From assembly GCA_029858245.1 (NCBI GenBank), contig JAOUFL010000118.1, positions 1-7,215 of the forward strand: a stretch of DNA of 7,215 nucleotides, read 5' to 3'. The DNA is from Candidatus Zixiibacteriota bacterium. GTDB lineage: Bacteria; Zixibacteria; MSB-5A5; RBG-16-43-9. The notes beneath the pieces are model-generated. The model had not been told where the DNA came from. It saw only the letters and a program-made list of their open reading frames with translations, and did not search any database. This document shows positions 1 to 5,960 of the stretch, one piece after another. A program made the translations under genes and the position numbers. Each line of letters begins with the position of its first letter. Position 1 is the stretch's first letter.

Positions 1-1
1 G

Positions 2-838
2 AGGAATGGGGCTTCATGGTATAGACAATATGGCAAGCAGGGGAATCATGGCACTAAAACATTCTCACTGGTTGGAAAAGTACACCGTACCGGACTCATC
101 GAGGTGCCCTTAGGAACAACCCTTAGAGAGATCATCTTCGATATTGGGGGTGGCACTGTCAAGCCTTTTAAGGGAGTACAAACCGGTGGCCCTTCTGGCG
201 GGTGTCTTTCTGAAGAATTCTTAGATACTCCAATAGATTATGAGTCGCTAACGGCAGCGGGGTCGATAATGGGCTCAGGGGGGTTGATTGTGATGGATGA
301 GGATACCTGTGTAGTAGACCTAGCTCGCTATTTTTTGGATTTTACCCAGAAAGAATCGTGTGGCAAATGTGTGCCCTGTCGCGTGGGAACCAGGCATATG
401 GTGGAGATCTTAGAAAAGATCGCCAAAGGACAGGGACAGATAGAAGATCTGTCAAAACTCCTGGCTCTGGGGGAGACAATCAAAATGAGTTCTCTCTGTG
501 GTCTGGGGCAAACAGCCCCGAATCCGGTACTGACTACTCTGCGCTACTTCCGGCAGGAATATCTTAAGCACGTGACGGATAAATACTGCCCAGCCACAGT
601 TTGCAGGGAACTTATCGAATATCGCGTGGTCCCGGATAAATGCACGGGATGCCAGCGCTGTGTTAGCGTGTGTCCAACCGGTGCCATAACCGGTGCCAGA
701 GCAGAAATACATAAACTCGATCCCTCTAAATGTTCAAAGTGTAGAGCCTGTTATGAGGTCTGTCGTTTTGATGCCATAGCTGGCGATGCTATTTACATCA
801 GGTCCAAAGGGAGAACTTCTGATGAGCAAGCCAAATGA
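2..838 (+). CDS. nuoF: NuoF/HydB-type NADH-binding flavoprotein subunit, 5'-truncated by window edge
   Basis: This is the C-terminal 278 codons of a NuoF/HydB/HndC-family subunit. Family members oxidise or reduce NAD(H) at an FMN and pass electrons to iron-sulfur clusters; the protein is soluble and cytoplasmic. The frame is open from base 2, so the N-terminal FMN/NADH-binding Rossmann part lies upstream of the window. Visible parts are the GTKTFSLVGKV and GLIEVPLGTTLREII segments (SLBB region), then the N3-type [4Fe-4S] site CGKCVPC (Cys codons at 359, 368, 377) completed by Cys 497 in SLCGLGQ. An appended ferredoxin domain carries two CxxCxxCxxxC sets (Cys codons 641, 650, 659, 671 and 731, 740, 749, 761). 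That C-terminal ferredoxin extension is typical of HydB/HndC subunits of soluble bifurcating enzymes and is absent from respiratory complex I NuoF. It overlaps the next gene by 17 nt. A NuoE/HydC partner is expected just upstream. The family call is firm; the physiological complex is inferred. Confidence 0.93.
   Translation, partial: RNGASWYRQYGKQGNHGTKTFSLVGKVHRTGLIEVPLGTTLREIIFDIGGGTVKPFKGVQTGGPSGGCLSEEFLDTPIDYESLTAAGSIMGSGGLIVMDEDTCVVDLARYFLDFTQKESCGKCVPCRVGTRHMVEILEKIAKGQGQIEDLSKLLALGETIKMSSLCGLGQTAPNPVLTTLRYFRQEYLKHVTDKYCPATVCRELIEYRVVPDKCTGCQRCVSVCPTGAITGARAEIHKLDPSKCSKCRACYEVCRFDAIAGDAIYIRSKGRTSDEQAK
806..813 (+). promoter_or_regulatory. Shine-Dalgarno deciding the start of the NuoG-like gene
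   Basis: The sequence AAAGGGAG lies inside the end of the upstream gene and ends 8 nt before the ATG at 822. An in-frame ATG at 786 has no comparable purine tract. Starting at 822 also gives an N-terminus (MSKPNDTFTVNIDGQ) that leads directly into the ferredoxin fold, so 822 is preferred. Confidence 0.65.
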
Positions 839-3353
839 CACCTTCACTGTAAATATAGATGGTCAAATCCTTTTGGCATCAAAGGGATTGACTATACTTC
901 AGGTTGCAGAAGAGAACCATATCTATATTCCCACCCTCTGTGCACATAAGGACTTGACTCCTTTTGGAGGATGCCGTATGTGCATAGTAGAGGTGGAGGG
1001 GATGCGCGGCTTCCCTACAGCCTGCACAACTCCAGTTGAAGAGGGGATGATAATAAGGACAGATACCGCTCAAATTCAAAAAGTCAGGATGGAGATTCTA
1101 CAGCTGATCCTAAGCGAACATACTTCAAGTTGCTTGATCTGTGAGGAAAAGGAGGAATGCAGAGAATTCCAGGGGACAATCCGTAAGGTTGGAGTAACCA
1201 CCGGATGTCGATATTGTTCAAAGGATGGGCAGTGCGAACTGCAGGAGGTAGTAGAGAAGTTACGGTTGAGGCAAATCAATTATCCTATCTACTATCGTCA
1301 CCTGAGAGTAGAGAAAGATGATCCTTTTTATGATAGGGATTACAACCTCTGTATCCTGTGTGGCAGATGTATCCGGGTATGTCAGGAGATCCGAACCGCT
1401 AATACTCTGACTTTTAAACAGAGGGGATGCTATACTGTAATTGGTCCAGCTTACGATCGCAGCCACCTGGATGCAGGATGTGAATTCTGTGGAGCCTGTG
1501 TTTCAGTTTGTCCTACAGGTGCTCTCTCAGAAAAGACGAATAAATGGGAGGGTGAGATAGAGCAGAAAACAACAACTACCTGTCCCTTGTGCAGCATAGG
1601 ATGTCAGATTGGCCTTTTGCTAAAGGGAGGCAAAGTCATCGGTACTCTGCCTGCAGAAGATCCTTTGGTGAATAACGGGCAGCTTTGCGTTAAGGGAAGG
1701 TTCTGTATAACTGAACTGGTGAACAATTTCCATCGTCTAAAAAAACCTTATCGAACTCATGATGGCATTAAGGTGGAGATATCCTGGCAGGAAGCAATAA
1801 AACTTGCTGCAGAAAAAATTTCAGCCTGCCCGGCTGAGGATTTCGGTCTTCTTATTTCTCCCAACTGCAGCAATGAGGATTTATATATCGCCCAAAAATT
1901 TACCCGCGCAGCTATAGGCTCCCATCAAATCGACACCTCAGCAAGGGTATTCTATGGGGCAGGTTTTAATGCCTATTTAGACCTTATGAAAATGAGCGCC
2001 TCCCTTTCAGACATCAAAAATGCCTCGCTAGTACTCTGTATCGGGCTGGATACAAGATTTGGAAGATCAGTGATAGGGGTCGAGATAAGAAAAGCACTCA
2101 AAAAGGGAGCAAGGCTATTTACCATCCATCCGAGGGAACATAATCTGGCTCTGATTGCAGAAAAATGGCTTCAACCAGTTCCCGGTACAGAGGTTGATAT
2201 TCTTAATACTCTGGTGAACTTGAGCGAGGAGAAACGGAAAGCAGCCCCTCCAGCTAAATCTAAATGGAGAATCAAAAGTTATGAGGATGAACTTTCTGGG
2301 CTGGTTGAAATGCTGAAGAAAGCTTATTCCCCGATCATCCTTCTGGGTTCGGAATTTTTACAATATAAGGAAAGCCCTCAGATTTACGAGGCTGTTCGGA
2401 AATTAACTCAAAAGGTCAAAGCTAAAGTTCTGCCTTTACCTCCTCAGAACAATTTATTCGGTTCGATTCTATCAGGCAGCTACCCTGAGCTTTTACCAGG
2501 CGGTTTTTCTTCCACTGAGGAGCAAAGACTAAAGTATCTCAGTAAAAAGTGGGGAAAGAACCTTCCCGCGTTTTCTTCTGGATGGAATGCGGAAAAACTT
2601 TTAGCCGGGACTAAGCTGAAAGTCCTTTACCTTATCGGAGAGGTCCCCACAGGTTTTCGACCACCAGCAGATTTTATAATTTTTCAGAACATTTATCCAC
2701 CCGCCCCCTTTTTTGAAGCTGACCTTGTCCTGCCTTCAGCCGCATTCACCGAAGTTGAAGGAACCTATATAAACAGCGAGGGACGAATTCAGCGGGTGAG
2801 AAAAGGAGTGGAGCCTCCAGGGGAAGCTCTGCCTGACTGGGAGATACTCTGCCGGATTGCTCAAGAGATGGGGAGAAAAGGATTTGAATTCTCAAATCCC
2901 TGCGAGATTCGGGAGGAGCTCTCAAATCTGATAAAAGGATTCGACGAAAGAGAAATTGACGAACGAAAGATTAATCCTCTGATCTGTGAAGGAAAATTTG
3001 TTGTCTCTCGAAGCGGGTTACCGATTAAGAAAAAGGATGCTAAAAACTTTCCCTTCCTTCTTACTGCTTCGTCAGTAGAAGACACCTACCGGGGTTTTCC
3101 CCTCTCTCTGTGGGTGGAAGGAGCAAAGAAGCTTTTTGCCGAAGGGATTTTAGAGATAAATCCTGAAGATGCCCAAAAAAGCGGGATATCTCAAGATGAT
3201 GAGGTGATTGTTACAGCCAGCAGTTTTGAGGAAACCTGGCGAGCAAGGATTTCAAAGGAACAACCGCAAGGGATATTGCATGCCCGCTTATTTCCTTTTG
3301 AAAAGATTGGACCCAATCCTCATGCGGTGAGAATAAGGAAGAAAAATGCATAA
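822..3353 (+). CDS. NuoG/FdhA-like iron-sulfur protein with inactive molybdopterin-oxidoreductase fold
   Basis: An 843-residue soluble electron-wire subunit. In order it has an N-terminal [2Fe-2S] ferredoxin domain (Cys40, 51, 54, 68) and the NuoG His-Cys [4Fe-4S] signature (His100, Cys104, 107, 113). A second cysteine group follows (Cys129, 132, 138), then two ferredoxin-type [4Fe-4S] sites (Cys177/180/183/187 and Cys220/223/226/230). A molybdopterin-oxidoreductase N-terminal [4Fe-4S] site comes next (Cys254, 257, 261, 289), then the long oxidoreductase domain and a shortened C-terminal dinucleotide-binding-like domain (about residues 740-843). In formate dehydrogenases the segment after 'AR' carries Sec/Cys then His; here it reads ARVFYGAGF, with Phe377 and Tyr378 at those places. 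The typical C-terminal cofactor-contact motifs are also missing. Formate oxidation is therefore unlikely, and a NuoG-like electron-transfer or scaffold role is inferred. The length is close to FdhA/NuoG proteins. It overlaps both neighbours (17 nt and 8 nt), which implies translational coupling. A Mo/W enzyme with another substrate cannot be wholly excluded. Confidence 0.88.
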   Translation: MSKPNDTFTVNIDGQILLASKGLTILQVAEENHIYIPTLCAHKDLTPFGGCRMCIVEVEGMRGFPTACTTPVEEGMIIRTDTAQIQKVRMEILQLILSEHTSSCLICEEKEECREFQGTIRKVGVTTGCRYCSKDGQCELQEVVEKLRLRQINYPIYYRHLRVEKDDPFYDRDYNLCILCGRCIRVCQEIRTANTLTFKQRGCYTVIGPAYDRSHLDAGCEFCGACVSVCPTGALSEKTNKWEGEIEQKTTTTCPLCSIGCQIGLLLKGGKVIGTLPAEDPLVNNGQLCVKGRFCITELVNNFHRLKKPYRTHDGIKVEISWQEAIKLAAEKISACPAEDFGLLISPNCSNEDLYIAQKFTRAAIGSHQIDTSARVFYGAGFNAYLDLMKMSASLSDIKNASLVLCIGLDTRFGRSVIGVEIRKALKKGARLFTIHPREHNLALIAEKWLQPVPGTEVDILNTLVNLSEEKRKAAPPAKSKWRIKSYEDELSGLVEMLKKAYSPIILLGSEFLQYKESPQIYEAVRKLTQKVKAKVLPLPPQNNLFGSILSGSYPELLPGGFSSTEEQRLKYLSKKWGKNLPAFSSGWNAEKLLAGTKLKVLYLIGEVPTGFRPPADFIIFQNIYPPAPFFEADLVLPSAAFTEVEGTYINSEGRIQRVRKGVEPPGEALPDWEILCRIAQEMGRKGFEFSNPCEIREELSNLIKGFDEREIDERKINPLICEGKFVVSRSGLPIKKKDAKNFPFLLTASSVEDTYRGFPLSLWVEGAKKLFAEGILEINPEDAQKSGISQDDEVIVTASSFEETWRARISKEQPQGILHARLFPFEKIGPNPHAVRIRKKNA

Positions 3354-4191
3354 GCTTGTAGAAAGTAAGATGATCGTTCCTAATATTTTTCTTTTGACCC
3401 TGGAAGCTCCAGCAGTTGCACGAGAGGTGAAACCAGGACAGTTTGTGATTTTACGAGTGGAGGAGGATGGAGAAAGAATACCTCTCTCTGTGGCTGACTG
3501 GGATAGAGTTAAAGGAACAATCACAATTGTTCTGATGAACGTGGGATACACCACAGATAAACTGGCATCCCTTAAAGCAGGAGCGAGTATTCCCACGGTG
3601 GTTGGACCACTGGGCAATCCGACCGAAATCGATAAGTTTGGCACGGTTCTCTGCCTGGGAGGGTGTTATGGTATGGGGAGTCTCTTCCCCATAGTCCGGG
3701 GACTCAAAGAAAAAGGGAACAGAGTCGTTGCGGTTCTTGAAGCGAGAAGCTCATATCTTTTTTACTGGGAGAAAAAGTTCGAAGAGATCTCCGACAGGGT
3801 GTTCTATATCACCCGGGATGGAAGCAGGGGATATCCGGGTCACGTGGGAAGACTTCCGGAAATCATCAAGTTTTCAGGGGAATCAGTTGACAGGATGATT
3901 ATCAATGGCTGCACCTTCCTTTTGAAGAGAGGCTCGGATGTCAGCCGGGAATCAGGCATAAAAACTATAGTGAGTTTGAATCCGATAATGATTGACGGTA
4001 CGGGGATGTGCGGGGTCTGTCGCGTAACGGTTGGCTCCAGCACAAAATTCGCCTGCGTGGATGGTCCGGATTTCGATGGACACCAGGTAGACTGGAAAGA
4101 GCTTTTGCAGCGTCGCAAGATGTACCTGGAGGAGGAGATTGTCCCTCTTCGAACAAGCAGGTGCGAAGAGCATAAAAAGGAGAGCAGGTAA
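3346..4191 (+). CDS. nfnA: NfnA-type ferredoxin-NADP reductase-like FAD/[2Fe-2S] subunit (SudB family)
   Basis: A 281-residue member of the NfnA/SudB/PyrK-like FAD/NAD-binding family. In known NfnAB this small subunit binds NAD(H) at an FAD and connects through a [2Fe-2S] cluster to the bifurcating FAD of NfnB. An N-terminal beta-barrel contains the FAD motif RIPLSVAD (residues 45-52 region, Arg44 and Ser48). The NAD-domain glycine loop is GGCYGMGSLFPI from residue 105. The C-terminal cluster motif DGTGMCGVC (Asp217, Cys222, Cys225) plus Cys237 in KFACVDGPDFDG gives the Asp plus three Cys [2Fe-2S] ligand set reported for NfnA. The usual GGGVG.AP glycine loop is altered (Cys107, Tyr108), and the later 'GP' motif reads GCTF (Cys189). 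ATG 3346 follows AAGGAA at 3335-3340 and overlaps the previous stop by 8 nt; the next gene begins 8 nt after its stop. Annotation pipelines may call it a sulfide/dihydroorotate dehydrogenase-like protein. The family is certain, and NAD(H) use is less certain because of the altered loop. Confidence 0.9.
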   Translation: MHKLVESKMIVPNIFLLTLEAPAVAREVKPGQFVILRVEEDGERIPLSVADWDRVKGTITIVLMNVGYTTDKLASLKAGASIPTVVGPLGNPTEIDKFGTVLCLGGCYGMGSLFPIVRGLKEKGNRVVAVLEARSSYLFYWEKKFEEISDRVFYITRDGSRGYPGHVGRLPEIIKFSGESVDRMIINGCTFLLKRGSDVSRESGIKTIVSLNPIMIDGTGMCGVCRVTVGSSTKFACVDGPDFDGHQVDWKELLQRRKMYLEEEIVPLRTSRCEEHKKESR

Positions 4192-4199
4192 AAGGTTAT

Positions 4200-5612
4200 A
4201 TGTCCGAGCATCAGACCAAAAAACTGGACATGAATCGAAGGGGGATGCCCAAACAACTGCCTGAGGTGCGGAAACATAATTTCAGCGAGGTGGCTTTAGG
4301 GTATCCACTCGAGATTGCAGTGGAGGAGGCAAAAAGATGCCTGCAATGCAAAAAATCAAACTGTGTTTCGAAGTGTCCGGTAGAAATAAATATACCTGAG
4401 TTCATCCAGGCTATTGCCGAAAAAGATTTCTCTTCCGGAATCAGAATACTGAAGGAGAAAAACTGTCTTCCCGCTGTCTGCGGTCGAGTCTGTCCGCAGG
4501 AGGAGCAGTGTGAAGAAGCCTGTGTTCTGAAGAAGAAAGGGGGACAGATTGCCATAGGGCGCCTGGAAAGGTTTTTGGCTGACTGGGAAGCAGAACAGAC
4601 TAAGTTGGAGATGCCCAAAATCCTTCCACCTACTGGAAGAAAGGTGGCAGTCGTGGGTGGTGGACCTGCAGGACTAACCGTAGCAGGTGACCTGATAAAA
4701 TTAGGGCATGGCGTGACCATCTTTGAAGCCCTGCATAGGCTGGGGGGAGTTTTGTTCTACGGGATCCCGGAATTCAGGTTACCTAAAGTTATAGTCAGCA
4801 GGGAAGTGGAATATCTCAAGAAGCTTGGCGTGGAAATCATCACCGATTATGTAGTGGGCAAGACCAGAACAGTGGACAGCCTTCTGGAGGAATATGATGC
4901 GATGTTTATTGGCTCGGGTGCTGGTCTTCCCTGGTTTATGAACATCCCCGGGGAGAATCTGAATGGGATTTACTCCGCTAATGAATACCTCACCAGGATG
5001 AATTTGATGAAAGGTTTTCTCTTTCCCCAGTACCATACACCCATAAAGAAGCACAGGAAGGTGGCAGTCATAGGCGGGGGAAATGTGGCAATGGACTGCG
5101 TTAGAACTGCTCAGCGTCTCGGGGCAGAAGCCAGGATTATTTACCGTAGATCAAGAATCGAGCTTCCCGCACGGTTGGAGGAAATAGAGAACGCAGAGGA
5201 AGAAGGTATTATTTTCGATTTTTTAACCCTACCCATTCGATACCTGGGTGATGAAAACGGATGGGTTAAAGGAATTGAGGTTATTAAAATGGAATTGGGC
5301 GAACCAGATTCTTCTGGAAGGAGAAGGCCAATTCCAATAAAAGGCTCTGAAACTATTTTCCCGGTGGATGCTGTGGTTTGTGCCATCGGCAACAGTCCCA
5401 ATCCACTAATTCCTGCATCTACCCGCGGGCTTGAAATAGGTAAAAATGGAAACATCATCGCAGACGAAGAAACGGGCAAGACCTCCAGGGAAAGGGTCTG
5501 GGCCGGAGGGGATGTGGTAACCGGCGCAGCCACTGTTATCCTGGCAATGGGAGCCGGACGTAAAGCTTCCAGGTCTATCCACGAATACCTTTGTTCTCCT
5601 GGTAATTGGTGA
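4200..5612 (+). CDS. nfnB: NfnB/GltD-type NADPH:acceptor oxidoreductase, large FAD and 2x[4Fe-4S] subunit
   Basis: A 470-residue protein of the NfnB/SudA/glutamate synthase small-subunit family. In NfnAB this subunit binds NADP(H) and carries the bifurcating FAD plus two [4Fe-4S] clusters that reduce ferredoxin. The N-terminal helical domain has Cys47, 50, 55, 59 and Cys94, 98, 104, 108 for two clusters. The PQEEQCEE segment (Glu101/102) is where a carboxylate ligand has been described in NfnB-type proteins. An FAD Rossmann loop VVGGGPAGLT lies at 151-160 and a second dinucleotide loop VIGGGNVAMD at 290-299. YRRSRIELPAR (from 315) has the paired arginines typical of 2'-phosphate, hence NADP(H), binding. 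The C-terminal AGGDVVTGAATVILAMGAG contacts FAD. The length is normal for NfnB/GltD. ATG 4200 lies 8 nt after the nfnA stop, with AAAAGG just upstream. No glutamate synthase large subunit is adjacent, and pairing with nfnA argues for Nfn-type transhydrogenase function rather than GOGAT. In the related Stn complex the GltD-like part no longer bifurcates, so that activity here is open. Confidence 0.92.
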   Translation: MSEHQTKKLDMNRRGMPKQLPEVRKHNFSEVALGYPLEIAVEEAKRCLQCKKSNCVSKCPVEINIPEFIQAIAEKDFSSGIRILKEKNCLPAVCGRVCPQEEQCEEACVLKKKGGQIAIGRLERFLADWEAEQTKLEMPKILPPTGRKVAVVGGGPAGLTVAGDLIKLGHGVTIFEALHRLGGVLFYGIPEFRLPKVIVSREVEYLKKLGVEIITDYVVGKTRTVDSLLEEYDAMFIGSGAGLPWFMNIPGENLNGIYSANEYLTRMNLMKGFLFPQYHTPIKKHRKVAVIGGGNVAMDCVRTAQRLGAEARIIYRRSRIELPARLEEIENAEEEGIIFDFLTLPIRYLGDENGWVKGIEVIKMELGEPDSSGRRRPIPIKGSETIFPVDAVVCAIGNSPNPLIPASTRGLEIGKNGNIIADEETGKTSRERVWAGGDVVTGAATVILAMGAGRKASRSIHEYLCSPGNW

Positions 5613-5631
5613 TATCATTCCAGGGTAATGC

Positions 5632-5664
5632 CAAATATCTTAGAAAAATATTCCGGGATATTTG
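5632..5664 (+). terminator. Weak AT-rich hairpin after nfnB, possible transcript 3' end
   Basis: An 8-bp perfect inverted repeat (CAAATATC at 5632-5639, GATATTTG at 5657-5664) can extend by two G-T pairs to a 10-bp stem with a 13-nt loop. It begins 20 nt after the nfnB stop, a sensible position for a transcript end. The stem is A/T-rich and no T-tract follows, so it is not a canonical Rho-independent terminator. It may stabilise the mRNA 3' end or have no role. Confidence 0.25.
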
Positions 5665-5740
5665 AAGGTTCAGTTATTCTTTCATTCATACATCCTTTTT
5701 GGTCAGCGGACAAGAGCGAATCCCATCAGCTTTTAATACA

Positions 5741-5769
5741 CTAACAATAAGGAAAGAATTCTTTATAAT
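5741..5769 (+). promoter_or_regulatory. Candidate sigma70-type promoter for tRNA-Leu and tig
   Basis: The -35 element CTAACA (5741-5746) matches the TTGACA consensus at 4 of 6 positions. A 17-bp spacer follows, then a perfect -10 TATAAT at 5764-5769. Transcription would begin near 5776, giving a tRNA leader of roughly 68 nt. It is the best promoter match in the gap, and the first tRNA/tig-directed one after the redox operon. No experimental start is known. Confidence 0.5.
5753..5764. promoter_or_regulatory. Perfect 12-bp palindrome in the promoter spacer, touching the -10
   Basis: AAAGAATTCTTT is a perfect palindrome between the candidate -35 and -10 elements; its last T is the first base of the TATAAT. 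A dyad here could bind a repressor or a MerR-like activator, but short palindromes arise by chance in AT-rich DNA and no regulator is identified. Confidence 0.25.
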
Positions 5770-5797
5770 GCAAAATAGGTTTTTCTCTTGCATTCTA
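5764..5797. repeat. Imperfect inverted repeat overlapping the -10 and predicted transcription start
   Basis: The half-sites at 5764-5775 and 5786-5797 are reverse complements at 10 of 12 positions, with a perfect core AATGCAA/TTGCATT (5767-5773 and 5788-5794). The pair straddles the predicted start near 5776. It could be an operator, or a 5'-leader hairpin if transcription starts further upstream. The role is unknown. Confidence 0.35.
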
Positions 5798-5843
5798 CTC
5801 AAAAATTTGATTAATTACCTACGTTTATAAAAAGGGTTTCAAA

Positions 5844-5926
5844 GCGAAAGTGGCGGAACTGGCATACGCGCTGGATTTAGGATCCAGTGTCCTCAAGACT
5901 TGGGGGTTCGACTCCCCCCTTTCGCA
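5844..5926 (+). tRNA. tRNA-Leu, anticodon UAG
   Basis: A complete class II tRNA cloverleaf of 83 nt including the discriminator. The acceptor stem GCGAAAG (5844-5850) pairs perfectly with CTTTCGC (5919-5925), and the discriminator A at 5926 is as expected for leucine. The D stem is GCG/CGC (5853-5855, 5867-5869). The anticodon stem CTGGA/TCCAG (5871-5875, 5883-5887) encloses loop TTTAGGA, with anticodon TAG at 5878-5880 reading CUN leucine codons. A long variable arm (about 5888-5901, GTC/GAC stem) and a T arm GGGGG-TTCGACT-CCCCC (5902-5918) follow. The 3' CCA is not encoded and must be added by tRNA nucleotidyltransferase. It sits 34 nt upstream of tig and probably shares its transcript. Confidence 0.97.
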
Positions 5927-5927
5927 T

Positions 5928-5943
5928 TAATCTCTAAAGATTA
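5928..5943 (+). other. Small hairpin between tRNA-Leu and tig
   Basis: TAATCT (5928-5933) and AGATTA (5938-5943) form a perfect 6-bp stem with a CTAA tetraloop. It begins two bases after the tRNA discriminator and ends before the tig ribosome site. No T-tract follows, so it is not a terminator. It could help tRNA 3' processing or cap the tig mRNA 5' end; its stability is low. Confidence 0.3.
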
Positions 5944-5948
5944 GGGAT

Positions 5949-5956
5949 AAGGAGGA
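5949..5956 (+). promoter_or_regulatory. Strong Shine-Dalgarno deciding the TTG start of tig
   Basis: AAGGAGGA is a near-perfect anti-16S match whose GGAGG core ends 5 nt before TTG at 5961. There is no in-frame ATG nearby, and the next in-frame alternative (GTG 5973) would be too far from this site and would remove the conserved first strand. Confidence 0.8.
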
Positions 5957-5960
5957 AGTT

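Larger units (their letters stand above)
5613..5843 (+). other. Intergenic region between redox operon and tRNA-Leu
   Basis: A non-coding, AT-rich stretch of 231 bases with no convincing ORF on either strand. It holds a weak hairpin near the operon end, a candidate promoter with two dyad symmetries, and the tRNA leader. No ORF here shows a credible ribosome site. Confidence 0.7.

Noticed and set aside
104..106. GTG at 104 as the start of the first gene
   Set aside because: The reading frame is open to the window edge and the upstream residues (RNGASWY, GTKTFSLVGKV) match the NuoF/HydB family, so this is an internal valine.
786..821. Earlier in-frame ATG at 786 as the start of the NuoG-like gene
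   Set aside because: It adds 12 residues without family resemblance and lacks a good ribosome site; ATG 822 has AAAGGGAG at proper spacing.
1935..1970. A selenocysteine (in-frame TGA) at the formate dehydrogenase active site
   Set aside because: There is no in-frame TGA; the codons are TTC TAT (Phe-Tyr), so neither Sec nor Cys is encoded.
3840..4277. Long antisense open frames opposite the nfnA/nfnB junction, and similar minus-strand frames at 3288-3644, 4211-4720, 5141-5533 and 6620-7153
   Set aside because: They lie opposite strongly recognisable genes, have composition typical of reverse-strand shadows, and show no family motifs or ribosome sites.
4200..5612. Glutamate synthase small subunit (gltD) as the function of the fourth gene
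   Set aside because: No large subunit is nearby, and it directly follows an NfnA-type gene, which is the standard nfnAB arrangement.
5632..5664. Canonical Rho-independent terminator after nfnB
   Set aside because: The stem is AT-rich with a large loop and has no following T-tract; it is kept only as a low-confidence hairpin.
5807..5831. Promoter TTGATT / TATAAA immediately upstream of the tRNA
   Set aside because: The spacing is only about 13 bp, too short for a sigma70 promoter; the 5741-5769 candidate has 17 bp and a perfect -10.
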